From: Bacteriovoracaceae bacterium
Lineage (GTDB): Bacteria > Bdellovibrionota > Bacteriovoracia > Bacteriovoracales > Bacteriovoracaceae
DNA length: 64,000 bases
Assembly (NCBI GenBank): GCA_947441615.1
Contig: CANEUH010000015.1
Coordinates: 27,037 to 91,036, forward strand
Direction of reading: 5' to 3'
This document shows positions 46,827 through 55,562 of this stretch, one piece after another. The notes beneath the pieces were generated by a model, which worked only from the letters and a program-made list of their open reading frames with translations, was not told where the DNA came from and made no database searches. Both the position numbers and the translations under genes were made by a program. The stretch's first letter is position 1, and the number at the start of each line of letters is the position of its first letter.

Positions 46827-46876
46827 GGGAGTTCTCCCTTCAGTGGGCATCTGTGAGAGTTTAGAATAGGGTAGGT
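46825..46876 (+). repeat. Decayed third copy of the tRNA-Leu repeat (copy C)
   Basis: Immediately after the GH1 gene, GGGAGTTCT followed by CCCTTCAGTGGGCA and TGTGAGAGTTTAGAATAGG matches copy B (GGGGAGTTCT, CCCTCACTGGGCA, TAAGAGTTTAGAAAAGCC) in the same order and orientation, with about 33 central bases missing and no intact terminator. It marks the right end of module 2. Confidence 0.6.
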
Positions 46877-46879
46877 ATT

Positions 46880-47143
46880 TTAGTGAACATAGATCTTAAA
46901 AATGTCCTTGAAGGAATTTTTTCTTAATTGGTAATTAACTGTCCTCTCCCATTTTGTTATTTGATTCACCCAGGTACCCTCCGTCATCCAGTGGGCCGAG
47001 TCCATAAGTAAGGCCTTGGGTCTTGGAAGTCTTTTCCCAAGATGATTGAGTGTTTTAGAAAAAGAATTATCCGCGATTGCATTCTTGGGGGAGCCATTGC
47101 CAAAAAAAGACCGGGCATGATTGGAGTTGCCGTTAATGATACT
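46880..47143 (-). pseudogene. Broken 4,5-DOPA extradiol dioxygenase-like (YgiD/DODA) gene, N-terminal fragment
   Basis: Reading the minus strand from 47143, 87 codons give an open fragment with no start codon. FFGNGSPKNAIADN, LGKRLPRPKALLM and SAHWMTEGTWVNQI match the N-terminal third of YgiD/DODA proteins (GHGSPMNAIEDN, RRLPRPKAIL, SAHWETRGT). The conserved zinc His of GHGSP is Asn here, and similarity ends after about residue 65, before the rest of the catalytic domain. It is a decayed remnant, cut at or near the repeat copy C. Confidence 0.75.
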
Positions 47144-47337
47144 TCAGTCTTAGTCATGACTGCGCCTTAAGCTAGTAATGTGAGAAATGATCTACGATCC
47201 ATATGGTTAATTTTAATGGAGTTTTAAGCAATAATGAATCCCTTAATTTATTAACCTTCTTGACCGATAAGGTATTGGCTCTAAATTTTGTTTAATTAAC
47301 CCAAATTTAAATCATGGCCCCATCATTGGAGACCTTC
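47144..47337. other. Intergenic region upstream of the secreted paralogues
   Basis: No gene supported. This AT-rich leader separates the broken dioxygenase from the first secreted paralogue, whose ribosome-binding site GGAGA is at 47328-47332. Confidence 0.5.
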
Positions 47338-48051
47338 GTGAGATATTTTTATTCCCTTCTTATTCTATCACTGCCACTTAGTGCTTTTGCTGAAGCTGGC
47401 GAACTTCGCTGCACTATTAGTGCAATTGCCAAGTGCTTGTGTGAAGCACCCATGACTGTTCAGTGTGGAGACAAGGTAGGCCATATTAAGAACACGACAA
47501 AAGTGAGTAAGTTAAAATTTCTTATTACAAACTCAAATGGTAGTACTAGAGATTACGTTTTGGAAAATCCCCAAGGGGCAGCTGGTGATTACATTAACCT
47601 AGATAATGACCTCCTTAAGAAAAAAGTGGATCTTAAGGCTGGTGAGACAATCGCCATTGCAGAAAATGGATTAATACTTGATCCTTCTACAGTCTTGTTT
47701 AAAGACCATCATGCCAAAGAAGAACTAGGGGCAATTAACAGTGCTCCAGCTAATTCAGAATATTGCTCAATCTCTGGTAATGAAATGCCTATGCTTCTCC
47801 TTTATGCTAAAGGCTGCGGGAAAAATAATCTTTGTGTAATGAAAGTCAAATGCGAACTACCTAAAGATATTCAGAAGGAGTATGGCTACCCAGCTTCAGT
47901 CAATCAAGATGCTGTCTGTCCAGTAAAAGAGGATGGATCTTGTCCATCGCCAACTGAATGTGCTCTTGATAAAAAAGTCGTATTTGAGGAGGAGTCAATT
48001 CCTGGAGCAGGTCAGGGGCAAAACGATAAATCCGGAACGTCTAAACAATAA
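47338..48051 (+). CDS. Secreted protein with a Cys-rich domain shared with the next gene
   Basis: A 237-residue exported protein. GTG 47338 with GGAGA five bases upstream gives a clean signal peptide (1-18, cut after AFA); an upstream in-frame ATG at 47314 is less likely. The mature chain contains eleven or more cysteines and a domain (CGDKVGHIKNTTKVSKLKF ... DLKAGETIAIAENGLILDP ... CGKNNLCVMKVKCELP) that recurs in the C-terminal third of the following 610-residue protein. Function unknown; both end in a CPSPTECA/CPSPDECA motif. Confidence 0.65.
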   Translation: MRYFYSLLILSLPLSAFAEAGELRCTISAIAKCLCEAPMTVQCGDKVGHIKNTTKVSKLKFLITNSNGSTRDYVLENPQGAAGDYINLDNDLLKKKVDLKAGETIAIAENGLILDPSTVLFKDHHAKEELGAINSAPANSEYCSISGNEMPMLLLYAKGCGKNNLCVMKVKCELPKDIQKEYGYPASVNQDAVCPVKEDGSCPSPTECALDKKVVFEEESIPGAGQGQNDKSGTSKQ

Positions 48052-48086
48052 TTGCAAATAAATAATTTAAGTCTCTCGGAGATTCT

Positions 48087-49919
48087 ATGATCAAATTAAT
48101 AATAGCCGTGATTTTGAGTGCAACTTTTACGGCCAACGCTAGAACTCGAATGGAAAAGATAGAAAGACTTGACCGAGAAGCGTACATTAAAATTTATAAA
48201 GCCCAGGTTGAATTCATTCTTGAGTGGGAGAAAAATAATTCTAAATTTCCAAACTTCTCATCTGATAGTGAAAAGGTTTCTTTCATTCATAAAAATTTAA
48301 ACTCTTGGTCTGAAACCTTTATTTCATCCGCATTTGCAGCTGAAGGGGATGGATGTTTTTTTGGTGGATGGCCTTCGAAGATAGGTGCTAATGGCAAGTG
48401 TCGTCTACCTTGGCAAACTCGAGCATACTCAAAGTCATTGGGCTTACCAGAATATGGTCCTGCTTGCGGTGGAACACTCTTTCGTTGTAACCCATCCCTC
48501 TTTGGTGGGAAGGGTAAGGCCCCATGCGTGGAATCTTCGGGAGGCTATAAAGATATTACAAAAAGCTGCCAAGAAAAAATAACCGAAACTGCTAAGAAAG
48601 ATGGAAAGGGGAGTTGGCTAGAGGGTTTATCAGATGAAGAGTTTAAAGAATGGGTTCAGGGTCAACTAATCCCTCTTCAAAGTCAGATTGCAACGTTTTG
48701 TTCAGGTTCAAAAGAGCCATACAATGATAAAACGTGTGAAACCTTAAATGGAGTTGTTAAAACGGTAAAAGATGAATCAGCTCGAAGGATTAAAAAAGAG
48801 GAGCCTCAGGTAGAATGTAAAACTCCGGCCGGAAAAATATATAAGAATGACGAAAAAGAAACCCAAAAATTCTATCAGGATACTGAATCAGAGACTTGTC
48901 CCTCTGTAGAAAAATCCAGACTTTGTAAAAATGGCAAATGGGAAGAATGGGTTGGTGATAAATCTTTCACACATCCAGAGTGTAAAACGAAAAGTGCGCC
49001 AGTAAGTGATGTAAAAGAACCTGAAAAAACAGAAGCTCCCAAGAACGATTCTCCCGCAACGAACAACTCTAAACCACAAGTTTCGGAAGTAAAACCGGAC
49101 GTCACGATTCCAAATGTGCCTTTGACTGAAAAAAAACCAGTTCTAGGCACTGTTCAATTAGGAGCACCAGAAAATGAAGAAGAAAAGGGTGGAAAAGAAT
49201 CACTACCAGAGGTGACAATTCCTGATAAGCCCTTAACTGAAAAAAAACCAATACTTGGCACAGTAAAGTTAGCAGTTGATGATGCTGACGAATCATCTCC
49301 TAAATCAAGCACCGCTGGAATTAACTGTGGTGCCCTAGGCGAAATGTCCCAAGCTACGAGCTCTGCCGGTATCGGAATTAAGTGCGGGGAAAAGATAGGT
49401 TTTATAAAAAATGATACAAAGCTCAGGGAGTTGAAGGTATTGGTCGTGAACCCAATAGATGGAAAAACGAGAGAAGTGATCTTGAAAGATCCTCCAGGGA
49501 ATTTGAAAGATTATTCCCCATTAATCAATAATGATTGGGTAAGAATGAAGCTTGATCTTAAGGACGGAGAAACCGTACAACTTGCAGAAAACGGTTTAGT
49601 TTTTGATCCGGAAACAATTTTATATGAGGACAAAGAGACAAGAACACAAGTTGGTACGCTAAAATCAGCTCCCGCCCAAAAACAACAATGTTGGCGTGAT
49701 GGCTCCGATTCATCGTTCTTTTCTTACTCTGATGGTTGCGGAATGAAAAAGATGTGTTTAATCAAAGTGAAATGTAAGCTGCCGGGTAAAGATTATACCC
49801 TCTCCGGCAGAGCATTCTGTAAAGCGAATATAAACAATACTTGTCCAAGTCCGGATGAATGTGCTGCTGACACTGATACGGACGTTCAATCGGTAGAGCA
49901 AGTTTTAACTAAACCCTAG
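48087..49919 (+). CDS. Large secreted Cys-rich protein with internal repeats
   Basis: A 610-residue exported protein. Signal peptide 1-18 (ANA). Residues about 90-150 form a Cys/Gly/Trp-rich domain (GCFFGGWPSKIG, PACGGTLFRCNPSLFGG) seen in other predatory-bacterial exported proteins as far as I recall. A Pro/Lys/Glu linker holds two tandem copies of a repeat (VTIPNVPLTEKKPVLGTV, VTIPDKPLTEKKPILGTV). The C-terminal third repeats the domain of the preceding gene. The CGGAGA ribosome-binding site supports the start. No enzyme motif is recognised. Confidence 0.65.
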   Translation: MIKLIIAVILSATFTANARTRMEKIERLDREAYIKIYKAQVEFILEWEKNNSKFPNFSSDSEKVSFIHKNLNSWSETFISSAFAAEGDGCFFGGWPSKIGANGKCRLPWQTRAYSKSLGLPEYGPACGGTLFRCNPSLFGGKGKAPCVESSGGYKDITKSCQEKITETAKKDGKGSWLEGLSDEEFKEWVQGQLIPLQSQIATFCSGSKEPYNDKTCETLNGVVKTVKDESARRIKKEEPQVECKTPAGKIYKNDEKETQKFYQDTESETCPSVEKSRLCKNGKWEEWVGDKSFTHPECKTKSAPVSDVKEPEKTEAPKNDSPATNNSKPQVSEVKPDVTIPNVPLTEKKPVLGTVQLGAPENEEEKGGKESLPEVTIPDKPLTEKKPILGTVKLAVDDADESSPKSSTAGINCGALGEMSQATSSAGIGIKCGEKIGFIKNDTKLRELKVLVVNPIDGKTREVILKDPPGNLKDYSPLINNDWVRMKLDLKDGETVQLAENGLVFDPETILYEDKETRTQVGTLKSAPAQKQQCWRDGSDSSFFSYSDGCGMKKMCLIKVKCKLPGKDYTLSGRAFCKANINNTCPSPDECAADTDTDVQSVEQVLTKP

Positions 49920-49931
49920 TGGAGAAAAATT

Positions 49932-50207
49932 ATGATTCATAAACTATCATTCTTCTTTATTTTTTCTCTTCTTCTAACGACTGCTCATGCTGGTCTTGCT
50001 CCTGGTGCCTACGTTGAAGGTATTGTGAATAACTTTGATGAGAATTATGTGACTCTTATTTCAGGTGGACGGAAGATGAAGGTCCCTCGTTCAGCTTTTG
50101 GGAAAGACCAAGTCATTAAAGGCGGCAACAAAGTCATCGCAATATTTGACAGTAAGGACATTCAAAAAAAACTGATTGAAGCTAAAAACGCCAAATCTAA
50201 AAAGTAA
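49932..50207 (+). CDS. Small secreted protein
   Basis: A 91-residue protein with a signal peptide (1-20, AHA). The mature part is a short beta-rich segment (YVEGIVNNFDENYVTLISGG) resembling a small SH3- or OB-like barrel, then a Lys-rich tail. GGAG precedes the ATG. It lies 12 bases after the large Cys-rich gene, so the three secreted genes form one operon. Family not recognised. Confidence 0.55.
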   Translation: MIHKLSFFFIFSLLLTTAHAGLAPGAYVEGIVNNFDENYVTLISGGRKMKVPRSAFGKDQVIKGGNKVIAIFDSKDIQKKLIEAKNAKSKK

Positions 50208-50250
50208 AAATTAAGAAACGATAAAATCTTGCAACACTGATTTCATGCCT

Positions 50251-50330
50251 TTCGTCTATTTACTAGACGAATATTAATCATGAATAGTACTCTTCTGCGC
50301 AATTTGATTAGTCATTAATAACGCGCGCAG
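50251..50330 (+). other. Two hairpins between the secreted-protein operon and the OPT gene
   Basis: TTCGTCTA (50251-50258) pairs with TAGACGAA (50264-50271) and may be a weak terminator of the secreted-protein operon. CTGCGC (50295-50300) pairs with GCGCAG (50325-50330) just before the OPT ribosome-binding site, which could influence its translation. Confidence 0.35.
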
Positions 50331-50348
50331 TCTTGAGAGGTGATTCTT

Positions 50349-52217
50349 ATGATTAAAGAACTAAGTGAAGAACAAGTCCGAACGATGACCTTGGAAGAGA
50401 AGGATCAGTGGTGGCTCCAAAATGTTTACAAAGGAGACATGCCTCAACTAACCCTCAGATCTGCTTTAACAGGTATGATCCTTGGTGGAGTTCTCTCTTT
50501 AACGAATCTCTATATCGGGATTAAAACGGGATGGACTCTTGGGGTAGGGATTTCTTCTGTGATCCTGTCCTATGCCCTATTTAAATTCTTGGCAAAAATT
50601 AAACTTGGTTCTCCCATGAGTATCCTTGAAAATAATGCCATGCAAAGTATTGCAACAAGTGCTGGTTACATGACGGCACCCATGATGGCCTCAATTCCTG
50701 CTTACATGATGGTCACTGGTGAAGTGATTCCGATGTGGCAGTGTTTTTGGTGGATCGTGGTTCTTTCTCTGTTAGGGGTTCTTTTTGCATTCCCTTTAAA
50801 GAGAAGATTTATTAACGAAGAACAAATGCCTTTCCCTGAAGGTTACGCTGCGGGTGTGGTTCTTGATAGTCTTCATGATGATGAAAGTAATCAAGGCATG
50901 TTTAAAGCAAAACTCATGATGGTGGGAGCAGGGGTTTCTGCTCTTATTGAAATTCTTCGCGCGGATACACTTCTTGAAAAATTTAAAATGAAGTTTTTGG
51001 CAATCCCTCATCACTGGGATGATTTTATTTATAATTTTGTGACTCCAAAAATCATGGGAACTCCCATGAAAGATCTTACCATCCAGTTTGATTCATCCAT
51101 CGTGATGATGGGAACAGGGGGGCTCATGAGCATGAAGACAGCGATGTCTATTTTGATTGGGGCCTTTTTAAATTATTTTATCTTCGCTCCTTACTACATT
51201 GATGCCGGCATTATCACGGGGGCCAACTTCAAAGCGATCACTATGTGGAGCTTATGGGGTGGTGCTGCCATCATGACGACATCTTCACTTTATAACTTTT
51301 TCTCAAAGCCTCAGATTATTGTTCAGAGTTTTCAGAAAATGTTCTCTAAGGGTGGAGAAAAGAAAAATGATATCCTCGAGAAAATTGAACTTCCTATGTG
51401 GATCTTTGTCGTTGGTATTCCTGTTGTGGGGGCCCTTACAGTTTATATGGGGCACGTTTGGTTTGGCATTCATTACTGGTTGGGACTTATTGCGATTCCA
51501 CTCGTGTTTGTGTTCACACTCATCGCTGTGACATCGACGGGTCTCACGGCCATCACTCCAGGTGGAGCTCTAGGAAAGTTAACTCAGATTACTTATGGTG
51601 TCCTTGCTCCAGGGAACGTCACCACAAACCTCATGACTGCGGGTATTACTTCAGAGGTGTCACTTAATGCTTCAAACCTTTTGATGGATATTAAGCCAGC
51701 TTACATGCTAGGTGGTAAACCTCGTCTCCAAGCTCTTGGCCATATCCTTGGGATTTTTGCTGGTGGATTAGTTGCTGTTCCAGTTTTCTACAGCCTTTTC
51801 CATGGAGATATTTCTCTTTTTACATCTGAAACTCTTCCACTTCCAAGTGCCTCTATCTGGAAAGGTGTTTCTGAAGTTTTAACGAAAGGGTTAAGTAATC
51901 TTCACATCACGGCCCAAGTGGCAGCTCTCATCGGAGCGGTTCTTGGTGTTCTGTTTGAAATTTTAAATAAAAAAACTCATGGTAAGTTTCCACTCTCTGG
52001 AGTGGGATTAGGCCTAGGATTCGTTTTAAGATTCACTGATGCTTGGTCAATGGCGCTTGGGACACTTGTGTTCTGGGTTGCGAAAAAACTTTGTAAGAAC
52101 AAAGAGGGAATTGGTTACAGAGCTTTTGTTGATAACCAAGAAACTTTAGCAGCTGGTGTTATTGCTGGTGGTTCAATTATCGGTATTATTCTTATTCTTT
52201 TAGAAACTGCGATGTAA
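50349..52217 (+). CDS. OPT-family oligopeptide transporter
   Basis: A 622-residue inner-membrane transporter with about 14-16 hydrophobic segments, of the bacterial OPT family. Marks include LTLRSALTGMILGGVLSLTNLYIGIKTGW at the N-terminus, FPEGYAAGVVL and the AGGLVAVPVFYSL segment. It imports peptides or metal-chelate peptides with protons. ATG 50349 has GAGAGG eight bases upstream; an in-frame GTG at 50340 is less likely. A strong terminator follows. Confidence 0.9.
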   Translation: MIKELSEEQVRTMTLEEKDQWWLQNVYKGDMPQLTLRSALTGMILGGVLSLTNLYIGIKTGWTLGVGISSVILSYALFKFLAKIKLGSPMSILENNAMQSIATSAGYMTAPMMASIPAYMMVTGEVIPMWQCFWWIVVLSLLGVLFAFPLKRRFINEEQMPFPEGYAAGVVLDSLHDDESNQGMFKAKLMMVGAGVSALIEILRADTLLEKFKMKFLAIPHHWDDFIYNFVTPKIMGTPMKDLTIQFDSSIVMMGTGGLMSMKTAMSILIGAFLNYFIFAPYYIDAGIITGANFKAITMWSLWGGAAIMTTSSLYNFFSKPQIIVQSFQKMFSKGGEKKNDILEKIELPMWIFVVGIPVVGALTVYMGHVWFGIHYWLGLIAIPLVFVFTLIAVTSTGLTAITPGGALGKLTQITYGVLAPGNVTTNLMTAGITSEVSLNASNLLMDIKPAYMLGGKPRLQALGHILGIFAGGLVAVPVFYSLFHGDISLFTSETLPLPSASIWKGVSEVLTKGLSNLHITAQVAALIGAVLGVLFEILNKKTHGKFPLSGVGLGLGFVLRFTDAWSMALGTLVFWVAKKLCKNKEGIGYRAFVDNQETLAAGVIAGGSIIGIILILLETAM

Positions 52218-52223
52218 TTTTCT

Positions 52224-52256
52224 ACGAAGCCCATCTTTTGATGGGCTTCGTTTTTT
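52224..52256 (+). terminator. Strong intrinsic terminator between OPT and yciO
   Basis: A perfect 12-base stem (ACGAAGCCCATC/GATGGGCTTCGT) with a TTTT loop is followed by six T on the plus strand. It ends the OPT transcript. Confidence 0.9.
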
Positions 52257-52259
52257 GAT

Positions 52260-52892
52260 TTACTGAAAAAGACTCGGATCTCCCGCACCAATTCGACCAA
52301 CCTCTGGAACTCCCGAAGTAAAATCTACAATCGTTGTAGAACCTATAAATTCAGTTTCTCCCGGATCAATGATCATACCGATATGATTCCCTAGGTGATC
52401 TTCAATCAGCGCACTATAAAGCGGATAATCAGGATCAGCACCTTCAATCATGTCATGGGAGAGGTGGGTTGATAAAAGTGTACCCCCGCAAACAGAAATA
52501 ATTGATCGACAAAGTTTGTTGGGAGGGAAGCGAAGGCCCACTTGATGATCAACTCTTGAGGCCTTTAGAAACTTCGTGATTTTTTTTTGTGCTTCAAAAA
52601 TAAAAGTATAGGGCCCAGGAACAACTTTCTTCATTAGGGAAAACGCCCCATCATCAATAAAGGCGATCTCCATCGCATCGGAGAAGTGGGAGCATAAAAC
52701 AGTGAGGTGCTTTGAATTATCAATGTGTCTTAGTTGATAAAGTTTTTCGACAGCAGCTTTATTGAATGGGTTACAGACCACGACCCAATTTGTTTCCGTT
52801 GGAAAACAAAGAAGCCCCCCGTCATTTACAATCTGGGAGGCCTTCTTCAAAACTCTGTCGTCAGGATTATGCTCGACGACGTATTCGATCAT
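52260..52892 (-). CDS. yciO: YciO/Sua5-YrdC-family protein
   Basis: A 210-residue protein of the Sua5/YrdC/YciO family, closest to YciO by the FPTETNWVVVCNPF, KHLTVLCSHFSD and PGPYTFIF segments. The fold binds threonylcarbamoyl-adenylate; YciO's own role is less settled than TsaC/Sua5 in tRNA t6A synthesis. It starts three bases after the DksA-type gene and is co-transcribed with it. Confidence 0.85.
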   Translation of the reverse strand: MIEYVVEHNPDDRVLKKASQIVNDGGLLCFPTETNWVVVCNPFNKAAVEKLYQLRHIDNSKHLTVLCSHFSDAMEIAFIDDGAFSLMKKVVPGPYTFIFEAQKKITKFLKASRVDHQVGLRFPPNKLCRSIISVCGGTLLSTHLSHDMIEGADPDYPLYSALIEDHLGNHIGMIIDPGETEFIGSTTIVDFTSGVPEVGRIGAGDPSLFQ

Positions 52893-52895
52893 TAA

Positions 52896-53333
52896 TTAAT
52901 TTCCGGCGACACTCATTTCTCGTCCAAGGGATTTTGAACGACGCTCGAAGAAATTCTGATTCTCTTCTCTTTCTGACTCTTCTTTGCAAAGAATGCACAT
53001 TTCAGAAGTTGGTCTTGCGATTAGTCTAGAGTAAGTGATCGGATCTCCGCACTCATCACACATACCATATTGATCTGATTCAACCTTACTTAAGGTTTTC
53101 ATAATCTTTTTATAGTAAAGGCTTTCGCGGTTAGAAAAACGCATATCAGCAGCTAGAAGAATATTATCATTAGCTGAGTCCACCTCATCTTTGGCACCAG
53201 TGATTGAGTTGTGTTCATACTCGTGCTTCTTTAGTTGAAAATTCGTTCTGATACGCTCTGCTTCGCCCATGAGTCTATCTCTTAGCTCTGCGAGTTGCTT
53301 ATCTGACAAATGACTGTTTAGTCGAACTGACAT
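52896..53333 (-). CDS. DksA/TraR-family zinc-finger protein
   Basis: A 145-residue protein with an N-terminal helical region and a C-terminal C4 zinc finger (MCDECGDPITYSRL ... EMCILC). DksA-type proteins bind RNA polymerase and, with ppGpp, alter transcription of stable RNA and biosynthetic genes; the acidic tip residues cannot be confirmed by eye. AAGGAG lies before the start. It is co-transcribed with yciO. Confidence 0.85.
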   Translation of the reverse strand: MSVRLNSHLSDKQLAELRDRLMGEAERIRTNFQLKKHEYEHNSITGAKDEVDSANDNILLAADMRFSNRESLYYKKIMKTLSKVESDQYGMCDECGDPITYSRLIARPTSEMCILCKEESEREENQNFFERRSKSLGREMSVAGN

Positions 53334-53524
53334 CCTTAGTTCTCCTTCTTACAGGTCGGCTGTGTCGGCCGGGTTTGTGTGTTGTAGGAAAATTAAAATC
53401 TTTTCTCGTTTGATTGCCAATAGGTAGAAGACTGATAAGGGCTTGTATTGTCTAACATTTGCTTTCACGATTGCGAGAGAGTGTAAGGTTCTGATAAACC
53501 TTCATCACAAAAATAGGTAGATAT

Positions 53525-54928
53525 ATGTTTCAAACCAAGAATGATTTTTTAAATGACGTTTTTTTGACACTTTCTGATTACATTCAACAAAGTGCAAAAA
53601 CAAATTCTGTGATTAAAGTTTCTTCTCCGGAGAAGCTCAAAGAATTGATCTCTCCTCTCTCTCTTTTTGGATGTGATCATGAAACGCTTTTAAATGATCT
53701 TAAAGTGATTTTGGACCATTCAGTTAATACAACACATCCGTTATTTCTAAATCAGCTTTTTGGTGGGTTTAATGAAGCCGCCTGGGTTGGGGAAATTGTG
53801 AGTGCTCTCCTAAATCCAACCATGGCAACTTTCGAAATTGCACCCGTTCTAACCATCATTGAGAAGCGAGTCGTCAATGAGTTATTAAACATGATGGGGT
53901 TTGATCGTGGTGAGGGCATCATGGTCACAGGTGGAAGTAATTCAAATCTACTCGCGATGCTGTGTGCTCGAACTGAGTACAGCCCAAGTATTCGCTTAAC
54001 TGGGTTTGGCCATAACCGATTTCGGATTTATGTATCTTCAGAGTCCCACTACTCGTTTGATAAAGCCGCCAATATCACAGGAATTGGAACCCAAAACTTA
54101 GTTCAGGTTCCGGCCAACGAAAAAGGGGAGATGATTCCTGAAGAGTTGGAGAGAATTCTGTCGGCAGATCTTAAAGAAGGCTATGTTCCCATTATGGTGG
54201 GTGCAACCTTTGGAACAACTGTTATGGGTGCGTTTGATCCTATTTTTAGAATCGCAAAAATTTGTGACAAATACAATGTGTGGCTTCACGTCGATGCAGC
54301 TTGGGGTGGAGGAGCTTTATTCTCATCGCAGAAAGATTTATTAAAAGGGATTCAGCTTGCTGATTCAGTCGCCTTTGATGCTCATAAGACGATGGGAACT
54401 CCACTCGTGACATCATTTTTTCTAACTAAACATGCTGGGATATTGAGAAACACTAACCGGGGTGGTGGAACAGAATATTTGTTTCATGAATATGATAATT
54501 CCGAATGGGACACTGGCACCTATTCACTTCAGTGCGGAAGAAGAGCTGATGTTTTAAAGTTTTGGCTACTTTGGCGCGCCTATGGAACGAATGGTCTCAT
54601 CAAGAGAACAGATCATTTATTTGATCTGGCAAGTTTTGCGACACAAGAAATAAAATTGAATCCTCGTTTTAAACTGATTCATTCAAATTACTTAAATCTT
54701 TGTTTTCAAGTTCTACCCAAATATTCCCAAGAAGGAGCAAGTCACTTTACGTTGAAAGTTCGTAAGGAGTTACTAAAGTCTGGTAAGGCGATGGTCAATT
54801 ACGCCGAAAAATCAGATGGCACGATTTTTTTTAGACTAGTATTCCCGAATCATAACACTGAGCGAAGTCATATTTCCGAGTTGCTTAAAATCATCTTGGA
54901 AACAGCAGATCGAGTCGATATAGTTTAG
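53525..54928 (+). CDS. Group II PLP-dependent amino acid decarboxylase
   Basis: A 467-residue enzyme of the glutamate/aspartate/cysteine-sulfinate decarboxylase group. The PLP lysine is Lys288 in FDAHKTMGTPL and the ring aspartate Asp257 in HVDAAWGGG; HPLFLNQLFGG and MVTGGSNSNLLAM are typical of the group. Glutamate, aspartate, sulfinoalanine or diaminobutyrate decarboxylation are all possible. It stands alone upstream of a DUF2231 membrane protein. Confidence 0.85.
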   Translation: MFQTKNDFLNDVFLTLSDYIQQSAKTNSVIKVSSPEKLKELISPLSLFGCDHETLLNDLKVILDHSVNTTHPLFLNQLFGGFNEAAWVGEIVSALLNPTMATFEIAPVLTIIEKRVVNELLNMMGFDRGEGIMVTGGSNSNLLAMLCARTEYSPSIRLTGFGHNRFRIYVSSESHYSFDKAANITGIGTQNLVQVPANEKGEMIPEELERILSADLKEGYVPIMVGATFGTTVMGAFDPIFRIAKICDKYNVWLHVDAAWGGGALFSSQKDLLKGIQLADSVAFDAHKTMGTPLVTSFFLTKHAGILRNTNRGGGTEYLFHEYDNSEWDTGTYSLQCGRRADVLKFWLLWRAYGTNGLIKRTDHLFDLASFATQEIKLNPRFKLIHSNYLNLCFQVLPKYSQEGASHFTLKVRKELLKSGKAMVNYAEKSDGTIFFRLVFPNHNTERSHISELLKIILETADRVDIV

Positions 54929-54952
54929 ATCACATTAAAAAGTAGAGGTTTT

Positions 54953-55561
54953 ATGCAGCTTCCCTTTCATCCTATCGTTGTTCATTTTCCGCTGGCCATT
55001 ACATTTATTATGCCGGTTCTAATTATCGTTTTTGCTCTTATGATTAAGATGAATAAGATGCAGCCGCAGACTTGGCTCATTATCATCGGTTTACAATTGG
55101 CAGTTGTCGTTAGTGGTTATGTTGCTCTTGAAAGTGGTGAAGCAGAAGAGGATAAGGTTGAGAAAGTCGTTGGGAAAAAATTAATTCATGAACATGAAGA
55201 AGCCGCAGAAATATTTGTCGGTTCAACGGTATTAGTTCTTGTTTTATCGATAGCTGTGTTTTTTATCCGAAAAGATATTGGCTTTGCGATCAAGCTAGGA
55301 ATTTCTGGTCTAGGACTTGTTTCTTGTTACCTAGCATACCAAACAGGACATTTAGGTGGAGAATTGGTGTATGAACACGGAGCGGCAAGTGCCTATACTG
55401 AAGAGCATGAAGCCAAAGGAATATTACCAACTCCTGGACTACAAACTTCTGAATCAGTAAACTCAACGGATGACAATGAAAGTTTAAAAGCAGATGATAA
55501 CGACTACGGAAATTCAGATGAAGATTCCGTCATTGACGAAGATGTTAAACAAGAGGATTAA
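54953..55561 (+). CDS. DUF2231-type membrane protein
   Basis: A 202-residue protein with four membrane segments within the first 130 residues, starting with the DUF2231-like LPFHPIVVHFPLAITF. The histidines in that segment and in KLIHEHEEAAE may bind metal or heme, as suggested for the family. The C-terminal 50 residues are acidic and low in complexity. GAGG precedes the ATG. It is followed one base after its stop by a secreted repeat protein. Confidence 0.75.
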   Translation: MQLPFHPIVVHFPLAITFIMPVLIIVFALMIKMNKMQPQTWLIIIGLQLAVVVSGYVALESGEAEEDKVEKVVGKKLIHEHEEAAEIFVGSTVLVLVLSIAVFFIRKDIGFAIKLGISGLGLVSCYLAYQTGHLGGELVYEHGAASAYTEEHEAKGILPTPGLQTSESVNSTDDNESLKADDNDYGNSDEDSVIDEDVKQED

Positions 55562-55562
55562 G

